Shown here piece after piece: positions 37,642 to 46,870 of a DNA stretch of 64,000 nt. Made by a program: the position numbers and the translations under genes. The DNA comes from a virus. The notes below the pieces were generated by a model. It had not been told where the DNA came from, did no database searches, and saw only the letters and a list, made by a program, of their open reading frames with translations. The stretch covers positions 1-64,000 of the IMG/VR virus record IMGVR_UViG_3300028388_002747, one strand, 5' to 3'. Positions within the stretch are counted from its first letter, which is position 1. Every line of letters starts with the position of its first letter.

Positions 37642-40600
37642 ATGCCTTGTAAAATTCAAATAAAACAAAATTTACAAACTACTGTGGAACAAAAATCTCA
37701 AGGATGGGATAAAGTTTCTTTTGAGCAGGTTCAACTACTTGCAAATAAAATTAATGCAGAGTTTAGATCTGCAGTAGTATCTTTTCCTAAAGAAGGTGTT
37801 AGAAAGATAAACATACCTAATGAGTTAGTAGATACATACTATAATTTTGAAAACAAATTAGAAGCTATGGAAGTAATTGATGCATCTAAAAATGTACAAT
37901 TACAAACAGATAATATGAGAATGACTCCTGCAAATGAAGGCACTATTGCAAGAGTAAAGATGGTAGCAGAAAAAATGGGTATAAGTTTTATGGACTTACA
38001 AGATTACTTAAAAGGTAATCCTAATATTTCTGACATTGGTATTAATGCTTTAGCTGATCAGTTCCAGGGAATAGTAGCTATTGCACAAGGCATGGAAGCA
38101 CAAGCTATTACAGAAGAAACTGTACATATTGCAACATCTATTTTAGAACAAACTAACCCACAACTTATCACTGGATTAATTAAAGACATTGGAAAATTTA
38201 AAATTTATCGTGAAACTTTAAAAGCATATAGAGGTAAAAAAGCGTATCAACTTGCTAATGGCAAACCTAATATTCGTAAGATAAAAAAAGAAGCTGTAGA
38301 TAAACTCATAGCTGAAGTTATTGTAAATGAAGATAGAAACTTTGGTGACTCATTTCCTGAATTAATGCAGCCTAAAATATTTGAAAGAATAAAAAATTGG
38401 TGGAAAGGGATTTTAAATAGTTTAGGTGCTTCTTACAGAGAAACAAATTTAGATATGTTTCAAACTGCTGCTTCTTTAGTTATGGAAGGAGTACCAGGAG
38501 GTAACATAAAAGATATTGAAAATAAAGATATTTATTATCAAGCAGGCAACAACACTGCTGTAGATAATATGTATAACACTATACTAGAAAAAGCTAAACG
38601 TATTAAAGGCCCTATTCCTGAAACAGCAGAAAAGAAAAGGCATTATTTGTTTGAAATAGGAGGTAAGTTTAAAGAAGTAGCTAAAACTGTTACAGAAAAA
38701 ATCAAAGAAGGAAAGCAATTCCCCGATCGTAGTCCTAAACAAAAAATTGTAGATGATATTAAAAAAGAGTGGGGTACAGAAGGACATAATTTTATTGAAA
38801 AATATATTGCTAAAAATTTAATTGATGCTGATGGGTATGCTAGACCAACTGCTTTAAATAATAAAATTGAATCTAATCTTCCAGATAAAATGCAAGCAGC
38901 TCTGATAGAATTTTCTAAAGAGCTAATAGGATCTTACCCAGAAGGAACAAGATTTATGGTAGAAGTAAAGGCTGTTAATGAGGCTATCCCTGGTATGTTA
39001 GCTTCTACTATTGACTTTGTAGCTTTGGAACCTACTACAAAAAAAGATGGTAGTCCAGATGTTAAGGTAGATATCCTTGACTGGAAGTTTTCATCTTTTG
39101 ATGAAAATTTAAGTGGAGATGATATTCCATTTTATAAGCAAAAAGATTGGAAAGCTCAAATGAGTGAGTATGTACGTATGTTTAAAAATTATGGTGCTAC
39201 TAATACTACTATTAGAAAAGCAAGAATGATTCCATTTAAGATGAACTATAAATACTTTAAGGATAAAAATCCTGAAATCCAAAGTATGGAAATAGGAAGT
39301 CTTAATAATCTTAAAGAAACTAAAACATATTTATTACCTGTAGCAATTGATTCAGAATCTACAGGGTTTGCTCAAATAGACACTTTACTTAGTGGTTTAA
39401 GACAACAATATTCTAAACTTTATGAAAAAGTTGTTTCAGAAGATGAACAACAAGAAAAAAATATTGAATTAAATCAAATTTCTAAAGCTATTCGTTTGCT
39501 TCAAATGAAGCATGATTTTGAGCCTTTGTTAGCAGTAACTAATTCTTTTTTAGAAAGAGCAGCAAAACTTGTAAAAACTTTTGATAAGATTGATTATACT
39601 CAATTAAGTGAAGAAGAGATCAGAACAAAATTGAAAGATTTAAAAGAAGCTAAAAACAGTGCTGAAAAATATATAGAAATGGCTGCTGCTTTTAAGCTAG
39701 TGATGGATAAAACAAATAAAAAAGATCGTCAAATACTAGCTGAATTAGCAAAACTTGATAATAAAGTTGATGGTATGCTCAAAATGTCTACAGAGATACA
39801 AAGTGAATATGCTGTACAGCTTTCTATTATTAAAGGATTAACAACTTCTGAAACTGCAGAAGAAGTATTACGCCCAGAGAAAAAAATAGATAAGCTATCA
39901 CGTTCTTTTTTAGAAGCATCTAAACTTCCTTCTTATTTAATTAAACTAGGAGTTGATATGATTCAAAGAGTTAAGAATTATGCAGACTTACAATATAATG
40001 AAAAGATGCAAGAATTTAAAGAAGTTCTTATTCCTTTAGAAAAATTAGCTCAATCTCAAAATAAAAAAGCCTTTGATCTAATAGCAAAGAAAACATCAAA
40101 CTCATTACAACTTATAAGAAAACTTGATGATAAATTTATTAGCCAAGTTAAAGATGCAAAAGCATCTAAAGATACAGAGTTCTTTAAAAAGAACATGAAT
40201 ATGGAAAAGTATCAAGAGTTACTTAAAAAGACTCTTGAAGAAAATGAAGCAAAAATAAATGCTAGAACATGGTATCCTTTAGATGAGCAGGCTAATCAAG
40301 CTAAAAAAGAATATGAAATAAAAAGACTTAGAAACAGAGTTGATATTAGTAGAAAAGGATTTAATGGACATGATACTAGTCATTTCTCTTATTTATTTTA
40401 TAATTCTATTAATGAAGAGCAACATTATTCTCCTGAATTTAAACAGCTTAAAAGTCAGCCTGCAGCATACAAAGCATGGCAATTTTTTACAGAGCTTAAT
40501 GATACAGCAAAAGAATTGGGTTATTTAGGTAAAAAACAACTTTCTTTTTTCCCTTTGATTGAGGCTACTACTGTTGAAAAAATGATACAAGCAGATAGTA

Positions 40601-42525
40601 AATTAGGACAAGTTAAAGATTCTGCTATGGATCTTTATAGTATAAGAACTAATGAGATGTATGATTTTGCTAAAATAGATCCTGAAACAGGGCAGATTCA
40701 AAAGAATATTCCTAAGTATTATACATCTACAGATAAACAAATTAACCAGCTTTCTACTAACCTTGATATGGTTGGTAGTATGTGGATTAAAGCTATACTA
40801 GATTATAAGTCTTCTAAAAACTTAGAATATGAGCTTCTTACATTGTTAGACGTAGAAAAAGCTAAAAATAATTTAGCTGTAGCTAATGGAGGTATTGTTT
40901 TTCAAGGAGGAACTCCATTAACAGAAGATGGCTCTAATGCTAATGCAGACGTATTTGAAACCATTATAGATGATTCTGTCTATGGAATTAAAGAAGACCT
41001 AGATAGTTGGGGAGCCAGATCTATTTCTGCTGTAAGTGGATTAAAATCAAAAAGTAGTGAACAAACAGCTAATAGAAGCTTTAAAGTTAAAAAAGGTATT
41101 AGAAGTGCAGACACATTGTTTCGTAGTTTAGCTATTGGTTTAAAACCTTTAATAGGATTAGCTAACTATTTTGGTTTACAATTTCAAGCATTTATTAATG
41201 CAGGAGAATTTTACAAGTTTAGAGAATTTATGGGTAACAATGCTAGAGTTACCGGTAATATGCTTTCCAAAGAACAAAAAGCTTTGTTACATTATATTAT
41301 GCCACTTAATGAAGATATTGTAGCTGAAAAAAGAAGACAAATAGCTAAAGAACAAGGATCTGTAATGAAATGGTTAAGCACATGGACTTTTACAGATGTT
41401 ATGATGTCAACAAATGCTTTTCCTGAGAGACTATTACAATATGCTAATGCTGTTTCTATGAACCAAAACTCTATGGTAGTAGATGGAAAGATTGTTAACA
41501 TTAGGCAATATTTAAAAGCTCAGGATAGAAAATCTAAATATAACATGAGTGCTTCTGATCGTAAAAAATTAGAAAAGACATTTGAAGACAGAGTTAAAAA
41601 ACTAAAAGAAACAAAAGCTTTAGATAAGATTGTAAAAATAGAAGGAGATAAGATTACTATCCCTGGTGCGGATTTAAAAGCTGTAGCAGATTATAGATTA
41701 CAAATCACGGAATATGGTAGAAAGCTTAGTGGTCTTATGAGTGAAAACAATAAAATGGGTTATAGAAGAGACACTATAATAAGTTCTTTTATGATGTTTA
41801 GGAGTTGGATGCCTAAGCATGTTGGTACTCGTATCTTAGATATTAATAAAAATCTTGAATTAAATCAGTGGGAGTATGGTAAGACAAGATTATTTGTAAA
41901 AACTGTTGCTATGTTAGGCTTTAGGAATATTACAAAGATAAAAGATATTTTAGCTGGAAATGAAGAAGGTGTAAAATTTATGAGAGAAATGTTAGAAGAG
42001 AAAAAAATGTCGTATTTTAATGCAACAGGTAAACAGCTAACAATCTCTGAAGAAGAATTTTTTGATTTAGTTAGAACAGAATTAAACAATCAAATGAAAG
42101 AATTACTAACTCTAACTACTATTGTAGCTACAGTTATGAAAGTTAGTGCTATGGAACCACCTGAAGATGCTACCCCAGAAGAGATAAATAGATATAAATG
42201 GTGGGCTAAGTTGTTTAATAAAACATCAGATGAAATTAGTTTTTACTATAATCCTTTGTCTTTCGATGCATTTACTCAAGGTTCTATAATGCCTTCTTTA
42301 AGATTACTAACTAAAGTTTGGAGAGCATTTAATCAACTTTATAAAGAGACCAAAGGAGTTTATTTAGATGATGAAGACATTATGGATGGTGCTCATCCTA
42401 CAAAATATTTCTTAAATCTTGTTCCTGGAGCTTCACAGTTTCAAAATGAGTTACTTCCATATTTATACCCAGAAGTAGCTAAAGAATTAGGTATAAGAGT
42501 TAGTGCTCATCCTTTCCATAGATAA
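37642..42525 (+). CDS. Giant cargo protein with PD-(D/E)XK nuclease core and degenerate zincin motif
   Basis: 1627 aa from ATG 37642; the frame extends 3 codons upstream to a TTG, but the ATG sits 2 bases after the preceding stop. Residues 158-162 read EETVH, a possible degenerate metalloprotease helix. Residues about 435-520 give a RecB/Cas4-like nuclease core: E441, G451, D458, D480-W-K482, Q506 and Y510. Long coiled coils follow (about 600-900), and the C-terminal third resembles the last giant gene of crAss-like cargo blocks (FMMFRSWMPKHVGTR). It probably enters the cell with the DNA, where the nuclease could attack host DNA or process phage DNA. Activity untested. Confidence 0.65.
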   Translation: MPCKIQIKQNLQTTVEQKSQGWDKVSFEQVQLLANKINAEFRSAVVSFPKEGVRKINIPNELVDTYYNFENKLEAMEVIDASKNVQLQTDNMRMTPANEGTIARVKMVAEKMGISFMDLQDYLKGNPNISDIGINALADQFQGIVAIAQGMEAQAITEETVHIATSILEQTNPQLITGLIKDIGKFKIYRETLKAYRGKKAYQLANGKPNIRKIKKEAVDKLIAEVIVNEDRNFGDSFPELMQPKIFERIKNWWKGILNSLGASYRETNLDMFQTAASLVMEGVPGGNIKDIENKDIYYQAGNNTAVDNMYNTILEKAKRIKGPIPETAEKKRHYLFEIGGKFKEVAKTVTEKIKEGKQFPDRSPKQKIVDDIKKEWGTEGHNFIEKYIAKNLIDADGYARPTALNNKIESNLPDKMQAALIEFSKELIGSYPEGTRFMVEVKAVNEAIPGMLASTIDFVALEPTTKKDGSPDVKVDILDWKFSSFDENLSGDDIPFYKQKDWKAQMSEYVRMFKNYGATNTTIRKARMIPFKMNYKYFKDKNPEIQSMEIGSLNNLKETKTYLLPVAIDSESTGFAQIDTLLSGLRQQYSKLYEKVVSEDEQQEKNIELNQISKAIRLLQMKHDFEPLLAVTNSFLERAAKLVKTFDKIDYTQLSEEEIRTKLKDLKEAKNSAEKYIEMAAAFKLVMDKTNKKDRQILAELAKLDNKVDGMLKMSTEIQSEYAVQLSIIKGLTTSETAEEVLRPEKKIDKLSRSFLEASKLPSYLIKLGVDMIQRVKNYADLQYNEKMQEFKEVLIPLEKLAQSQNKKAFDLIAKKTSNSLQLIRKLDDKFISQVKDAKASKDTEFFKKNMNMEKYQELLKKTLEENEAKINARTWYPLDEQANQAKKEYEIKRLRNRVDISRKGFNGHDTSHFSYLFYNSINEEQHYSPEFKQLKSQPAAYKAWQFFTELNDTAKELGYLGKKQLSFFPLIEATTVEKMIQADSKLGQVKDSAMDLYSIRTNEMYDFAKIDPETGQIQKNIPKYYTSTDKQINQLSTNLDMVGSMWIKAILDYKSSKNLEYELLTLLDVEKAKNNLAVANGGIVFQGGTPLTEDGSNANADVFETIIDDSVYGIKEDLDSWGARSISAVSGLKSKSSEQTANRSFKVKKGIRSADTLFRSLAIGLKPLIGLANYFGLQFQAFINAGEFYKFREFMGNNARVTGNMLSKEQKALLHYIMPLNEDIVAEKRRQIAKEQGSVMKWLSTWTFTDVMMSTNAFPERLLQYANAVSMNQNSMVVDGKIVNIRQYLKAQDRKSKYNMSASDRKKLEKTFEDRVKKLKETKALDKIVKIEGDKITIPGADLKAVADYRLQITEYGRKLSGLMSENNKMGYRRDTIISSFMMFRSWMPKHVGTRILDINKNLELNQWEYGKTRLFVKTVAMLGFRNITKIKDILAGNEEGVKFMREMLEEKKMSYFNATGKQLTISEEEFFDLVRTELNNQMKELLTLTTIVATVMKVSAMEPPEDATPEEINRYKWWAKLFNKTSDEISFYYNPLSFDAFTQGSIMPSLRLLTKVWRAFNQLYKETKGVYLDDEDIMDGAHPTKYFLNLVPGASQFQNELLPYLYPEVAKELGIRVSAHPFHR

Positions 42526-42553
42526 TGGAAAAGATGTTTTACTATAGCTATAT

Positions 42554-42583
42554 TATGTGACATAAATAATTAAGTATCACATA
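42554..42583. other. Inverted repeat in the gap after the cargo genes
   Basis: TATGTGA (42554-42560) and TCACATA (42577-42583) form a 7-bp palindromic pair with a 16-base spacer in the 100-base gap 42526-42625. There is no T run, so it is a weak terminator at best; an operator or mRNA hairpin is possible. Confidence 0.35.
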
Positions 42584-42625
42584 TTTCCGTACAATAATAA
42601 TTAAATTTGATTAAAATATAATATC

Positions 42626-43303
42626 ATGAGAACATCAGATGTATGTCCTACTTGTTCCACATTTACTAATGCTTTATGTGTTATTTATAATGGTGCAAAC
42701 TTACCGACATTAAACATAGCAACTTTAGAGAGCTTAGAAAGTGCTCTTATTAAAATTGAAGCCTGGGTTTCCGACATAGGATCTTTAGGTGCAGGAAATA
42801 TTTATACAACAAATGGAACTATTCCAGCGACTACAAACAGGGTTGTAACTTTAGCTGCTGAAGACAGTACTTTACAGTTTGGGGCTGCTAATACATATTT
42901 ATATGTAGATTCTACTAGTGTAGCAATGCAAGGACAAACTTTTAATGTAACTAGTGAAAATGGTGCTGTAGGAGTTAATGGAGGCCAAGCATCTCCATTA
43001 GAAATGTTAGGATTTTATGGTTCAGTGTTGAGACTTGGTACTGCTGGAGTAGAAACTCCTCCTAACCCTGGTCAAATTTTAGCAGCAGCAGATGGTACGG
43101 GTAGATTAGAGTGGGTAGATGAGTCTTATGAAAGAAATGGTACGACTGTAGCTGGTTTACCAGGCTCACCAGTTGCAGGACTAAGAGGATTTGTTACAGA
43201 TAGTACTGTAGCTGCTGCAGGAAATTTTGGTGCAACAGTTGTGGGTGGTGGTGCTAATACAGTACCTGTATTTTATGATGGAGCTAATTGGATAATTGCT
43301 TAA
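42626..43303 (+). CDS. Tail fibre / adhesin with shared N- and C-terminal domains
   Basis: 225 aa. Residues 1-50 have CPTC and the 'CVIYNG' core common to the fibres at 3153 and 43683, likely the virion-attachment domain. The middle is a low-complexity beta region (Ala/Gly/Thr). The last about 50 residues begin 'VAGLPGSP', continue with 'FVTDSTVAAAGNFG' and end 'PVFYDGANWII', a fibre-tip motif repeated almost exactly at the end of the gene at 59051. Together these show a short fibre with interchangeable ends. It opens the second fibre block after the cargo genes. The receptor is unknown. Confidence 0.65.
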   Translation: MRTSDVCPTCSTFTNALCVIYNGANLPTLNIATLESLESALIKIEAWVSDIGSLGAGNIYTTNGTIPATTNRVVTLAAEDSTLQFGAANTYLYVDSTSVAMQGQTFNVTSENGAVGVNGGQASPLEMLGFYGSVLRLGTAGVETPPNPGQILAAADGTGRLEWVDESYERNGTTVAGLPGSPVAGLRGFVTDSTVAAAGNFGATVVGGGANTVPVFYDGANWIIA

Positions 43304-43317
43304 TAATATGAAATAAA

Positions 43318-43683
43318 ATGGCTTCAGAACTATCAGAAAAGACATTGGTAAAATTACCATTACCATTAGCTATTACAATAGCTGCTGGTTTGATAGGTTT
43401 TGGGGGGACTTACTTTAGTATTAAGAATGTGATTGTAGAAAATGAAATACTAAGACAAGAGGTAAAAGATCTAAAAGAGATCATTTCCATAAATGAAAGA
43501 AACAATAGAGCAGCTAGAGAAGAAATCAAAGATGATGCTAAAGCAAATCATGATAAACTAGAAGCAAGGTTTATGGATTGGTTAGAGAAAGAAATAGGAG
43601 GATTAAGATCAGATTGGGAAAGAGATAAAGATACCCAAGAAGATGAAATAGATGATTTGAATAGAAAAGTATTTGGAAAATAA
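43318..43683 (+). CDS. Small membrane-anchored coiled-coil protein
   Basis: 121 aa. Residues about 12-33 form one hydrophobic segment (ALAITIAAGLIGFGG-like), followed by a charged coiled coil (about residues 40-118) rich in Glu/Lys/Arg. There is no signal-cleavage site or lipobox. A single inner-membrane anchor with a long helix resembles spanin- or holin-partner proteins, but it sits between fibre genes and not in the lysis block. It could also be a virion-associated helix. The stop overlaps the ATG of the next fibre gene (TAATG), so the two are probably coupled. Confidence 0.5.
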   Translation: MASELSEKTLVKLPLPLAITIAAGLIGFGGTYFSIKNVIVENEILRQEVKDLKEIISINERNNRAAREEIKDDAKANHDKLEARFMDWLEKEIGGLRSDWERDKDTQEDEIDDLNRKVFGK

Positions 43684-44441
43684 TGGCACAAATAGTAACA
43701 TGTCCTCCAGCAGGATGCAAAACAATCCTTAGCTCAGCGTGTGTATTTTACGAGGGGCCTGCTTTGATGACCACTGGAGTAAATACTAACGATAGTGTTG
43801 AAGTTATTATTCAAAAGATAGATGAATATCTAACTATAAATTCTGGAGGTGGGCCAGGAGATAATGAAACATCGTTTAATAAAGATGTGTTTCAAATTGC
43901 TCACGGTTTTCAAGTAGGAGATGCTATTAGAAATGCAAATGGTGTATGGGTTAAAGCTCAGGCTAATGTTTTTGCTAACTCTGGTACTGTTGGAGTTGTC
44001 TCTGATGTATTTGATACAAATAACTTCACATATCAATTTGCTGGACACTTAGCAGGAGGTGGCCCTTGGATAGAAGGTGAAAGTTACTTTCTCTCAACTA
44101 CTGTCCCTGGAGGAATTGTGTTAGAAGAAGTTTATAGTAGTGGACAAGTGAGAGAATTTATTGGTACTGGTACTGCTCACGGATTATTACTTGAAATAGA
44201 TTTAGGTGATTTATATCAAAGTAATGTAGAACCTGGAGAACCTGGAGGTGGAGGAGCAATTAATACTGTCACTGATTATAGAAGCAGCTTTGAAATTAGT
44301 GATGGCAAGGTTTATGCAGGATATTTATTAAATAACTCTCCTGTAATAACAAGAACCATAGATGGAAACTTGGAAACTGCACAAAATTTAACTAATTTAG
44401 AGGCAGATTGGACAAATAGACTATCTTTGATATACGTATAA
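43683..44441 (+). CDS. Fibre/adhesin with CVxYxG attachment domain
   Basis: 252 aa. The first about 55 residues (CPPAGC, 'SSACVFYEGPAL', 'DSVEVIIQKIDEYL') align with the N-termini of the proteins at 3153 and 42626. Residues about 60-165 look like a beta domain of the type 'F..AHGFQVGDAIRNANGVWVKAQA', often found in phage fibres. The C-terminal part (TDYRSSFEISDGKVYAGYLLN) resembles a compact tip domain. Its last 20 bases contain a promoter-like TATCTTTG box for the next gene. It is probably a virion surface fibre; binding target unknown. Confidence 0.6.
   Translation: MAQIVTCPPAGCKTILSSACVFYEGPALMTTGVNTNDSVEVIIQKIDEYLTINSGGGPGDNETSFNKDVFQIAHGFQVGDAIRNANGVWVKAQANVFANSGTVGVVSDVFDTNNFTYQFAGHLAGGGPWIEGESYFLSTTVPGGIVLEEVYSSGQVREFIGTGTAHGLLLEIDLGDLYQSNVEPGEPGGGGAINTVTDYRSSFEISDGKVYAGYLLNNSPVITRTIDGNLETAQNLTNLEADWTNRLSLIYV
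44422..44429 (+). promoter_or_regulatory. Promoter -7 box TATCTTTG
   Basis: An exact match to the Bacteroidota -7 consensus TAnnTTTG lies 62 bases before the ATG at 44492. A gene-rich terminator follows that gene, so the 633-aa protein may be transcribed on its own. A clear -33 element is not visible. A nearby A/T inverted repeat (AAAAAAAT/ATTTTTTT) is too weak to call. Confidence 0.4.
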
Positions 44442-44491
44442 AAAAATTGGGGGCAAAAGAAAATTTTTTTAACTGTTAAAAACAAATAATT

Positions 44492-46393
44492 ATGGCTTTT
44501 GTACCCGGCGATTGGAGTATAACCAGAAATGGATCAGCCCTCGATGTAAGATATATTGGGGCAGACCACACTGGGGCAGCTACCTACGCAACAACAATTG
44601 AGTTACACAGGGCTTTACAAGACTTCGCAGATAATGAGTTTGATACTGCTCCTGATGATGAACTCTCAATTATTGATCAAACTCCTTCCGATCGAGGGGG
44701 TGTTGATACAAACATCACATTACTAAATGGATGTAACATTGATGATGCTTCTGCTCAGCACATTTATGATGGTTCTATTACACAAGATGGTGGTGATACT
44801 ATTTATGATGGTATCCAGGTCTTTGGTAATGCTGAAACTATCCAAGTGATTCAGAATGGAGCAAGAATTGATGATGATTTCTGGAACTATGCTAATCACA
44901 AAGCAGCTACTTCTGATGCAGCTTCTTCTACTACACACCGATTCATGGTTAAAGTAAGAGCTAATGGAGTAGATATTGATGGCAGACGACTTTTAGGAAC
45001 ACAAAGAGAATTAGGAACTGTATATACAGAGTTCTTTATTGGTGGTGGTACTAACCGTGGTAACAACGTACTTGCACTTACAGCAAACACTGATAACAAC
45101 AATCAGACTGCTGGTGCTACTATTGCTACTTGGGACACTATCACTAACGTAACAGAAGGATATAACCTTATTGATATAGGTGGAACAAATTTTGCCTTCT
45201 ACTCTGAATGGGATATTGGTTCTCAAACTAAAAATGATTTCTACGAAAGAGCTAAATGGATTCAAACAAGAGTTGGTGACATTGGTGGTGGTAATGATAC
45301 TAGAGATGCTGACCAGATTCTTTATGGATTACAAGGTGACATCTTTCGTGGTGTCACTCACTCTGTAGCTATTGATACTCCAACAGGAACTTTCACAGAA
45401 CCAGAAAGGGTAACTTGGGGAGATGCTACTGATGTAACTGCAGGTTCTTTTGTAGTAGGAAATACATACGTAATTAGAACTGCAGGTACTACAGACTTTA
45501 CACTAATTGGTGCTGCTGACTCTAATGTTGGTACAATTTTCACCGCTACAGGTGTGGGTTCTGGTACAGGTACAGCAGAAACTATTACAGGTTGGGGACA
45601 ATTGTTAGCAATTGACTCTACTACTGCTGGTACAGAAATGTGGATACAGCTTCTTGCTGGTGTTCAACCTGCAGACAATCAAAGTATTGAAGGTATTACA
45701 TCTGGAGCAACTGCTCTTGTAAATGTAACAGTGAGTTCTGAAACAGTACAACTTCCATTTATTGGTTCCTCTACTGGTGCTGCTATTCTTGGTGCATTTG
45801 GTTCTGGTATTGAAACTGCTGATTTAGGTCAGAATGATAGACCAATTGACCTTACTGGTACTACTCGAACTCCTCCTAACAACATCACATACACTGTTAA
45901 TAATATTGTTCTTAATGACTATATTATTTCAGCTAATAACTCTGGTGGTGACTTTGATTTTACTCAATTATCTACTGCTTCTGCATACACTGGAGCTGCT
46001 GTAACATCTATTCAGATGACTGCTTCTATTCCAACTGATATTCCTTCATCTGGAACATTCAGAATGCAAGAAGCTAGTGGTGCGTATAGAAGAATAGAAT
46101 ACACTTCATTCTCTGGAGATACATTTACTATTACTTCTACTGATTTTAGTGGAGCTGGTCAGAATGTAGCTCTTAATGCTAATGCATTTGTAACTTATAT
46201 TGATAAAATTGCAGATGCTACTGATAATACTAATGGATTTGTAGATGTAACTTATGTATATGATGCAGATAGAACATTATTTACAAGGGTTAGAAATGCA
46301 ACTCCAGGATCTGAAATCAAAACATTTGAAACAACTGCCTTAGTTGGTTCAGGTGGTGGTTCATCTACTGTAGGTAGAATTGATGACTTTTAA
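44492..46393 (+). CDS. Large abundant adhesin / structural protein of marine-phage type
   Basis: 633 aa. The first about 310 residues (MAFVPGDWSITRNG, 'YATTIELHRALQDFAD', 'IDDASAQHIYDGSI', 'SHRF-like HRFMVKVRANGVDIDGRR', 'LYGLQGDIFRG') follow a structural protein that I recall from marine and freshwater tailed phages. A short insert near residues 330-365 (VGNTYVIRTAGTTDFTLIGA) is a small domain often scattered through aquatic phage fibres. The C-terminal half is beta-rich. Codons are more C-ending than in neighbours, and the gene has its own promoter-like box and terminator, all of which suggest high expression. It is likely a whisker, spike or surface layer protein. Confidence 0.65.
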   Translation: MAFVPGDWSITRNGSALDVRYIGADHTGAATYATTIELHRALQDFADNEFDTAPDDELSIIDQTPSDRGGVDTNITLLNGCNIDDASAQHIYDGSITQDGGDTIYDGIQVFGNAETIQVIQNGARIDDDFWNYANHKAATSDAASSTTHRFMVKVRANGVDIDGRRLLGTQRELGTVYTEFFIGGGTNRGNNVLALTANTDNNNQTAGATIATWDTITNVTEGYNLIDIGGTNFAFYSEWDIGSQTKNDFYERAKWIQTRVGDIGGGNDTRDADQILYGLQGDIFRGVTHSVAIDTPTGTFTEPERVTWGDATDVTAGSFVVGNTYVIRTAGTTDFTLIGAADSNVGTIFTATGVGSGTGTAETITGWGQLLAIDSTTAGTEMWIQLLAGVQPADNQSIEGITSGATALVNVTVSSETVQLPFIGSSTGAAILGAFGSGIETADLGQNDRPIDLTGTTRTPPNNITYTVNNIVLNDYIISANNSGGDFDFTQLSTASAYTGAAVTSIQMTASIPTDIPSSGTFRMQEASGAYRRIEYTSFSGDTFTITSTDFSGAGQNVALNANAFVTYIDKIADATDNTNGFVDVTYVYDADRTLFTRVRNATPGSEIKTFETTALVGSGGGSSTVGRIDDF

Positions 46394-46398
46394 TATAT

Positions 46399-46430
46399 AG
46401 GGGAGGAGAAAGCTCCTCCCTTTAATTTTA
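46399..46430 (+). terminator. Rho-independent terminator after the adhesin gene
   Basis: GGGAGGAG (46401-46408) pairs with CTCCTCCC (46413-46420) around an AAAG loop, followed by the interrupted T run TTTAATTTTA. It is 6 bases past the stop of the 633-aa gene. Confidence 0.75.
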
Positions 46431-46435
46431 ACTAA

Positions 46436-46870
46436 ATGGGAGTTAATAAATGTGGTGAGTGTACAGTTTGCTGTACATTGAGTGAAGTAAAGGATATCAA
46501 TAAGAACGCTTGGGAAGATTGTAAATTTTGTATCAGTAAAAAAGGATGTAGTATTTATAAAGATAGACCACAAGATTGTAAAGATTTTGAGTGTGCTTAC
46601 TTACAAACTCAAGCCCCTATAGAGCTACGACCAGATAACTGTGGTGTAATGTTCATTAAAAAAAGTGATAGAATATTCGTTGGAGCAGTTGTTCCAGGGA
46701 ATGAAATTACAGATGTAGCTAGAGGACAGATAGAGGCTTTCAAAAAACAAGGCTTTTCAGTAATAATGCTAAAACGTTTTGCTAAACCGCATTTAGAAAT
46801 TTCCGAGGCTCATGATAGAGAAGAAATATGGAAAGAGTATATTAATGTATTAACAAATGGCAACGTATAG
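46436..46870 (+). CDS. YkgJ-like cysteine-cluster protein
   Basis: 144 aa. The motif CGECTVCC near the N-terminus, CKFC near residue 29, then GCSIYKDRPQDCKDFEC match the CxxCxxCC...C...YxxRPxxCxxFxC layout of the YkgJ/UPF0153 family, thought to bind an iron-sulfur cluster or zinc. The rest, 'ELRPDNCGVMF' and a charged helix, is also typical of phage and marine members. The family has no settled function. Its place between fibre genes, with a 14-base overlap into the next spike gene, suggests a role in modifying or assembling tail proteins. It ends in TAG, uncommon here. Confidence 0.75.
   Translation: MGVNKCGECTVCCTLSEVKDINKNAWEDCKFCISKKGCSIYKDRPQDCKDFECAYLQTQAPIELRPDNCGVMFIKKSDRIFVGAVVPGNEITDVARGQIEAFKKQGFSVIMLKRFAKPHLEISEAHDREEIWKEYINVLTNGNV

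Noticed and set aside
42526-42625. Search for a tRNA in the gap after the cargo genes
   Set aside because: Only a 7-bp inverted repeat is visible; no cloverleaf arms or TTCGA-like loop.
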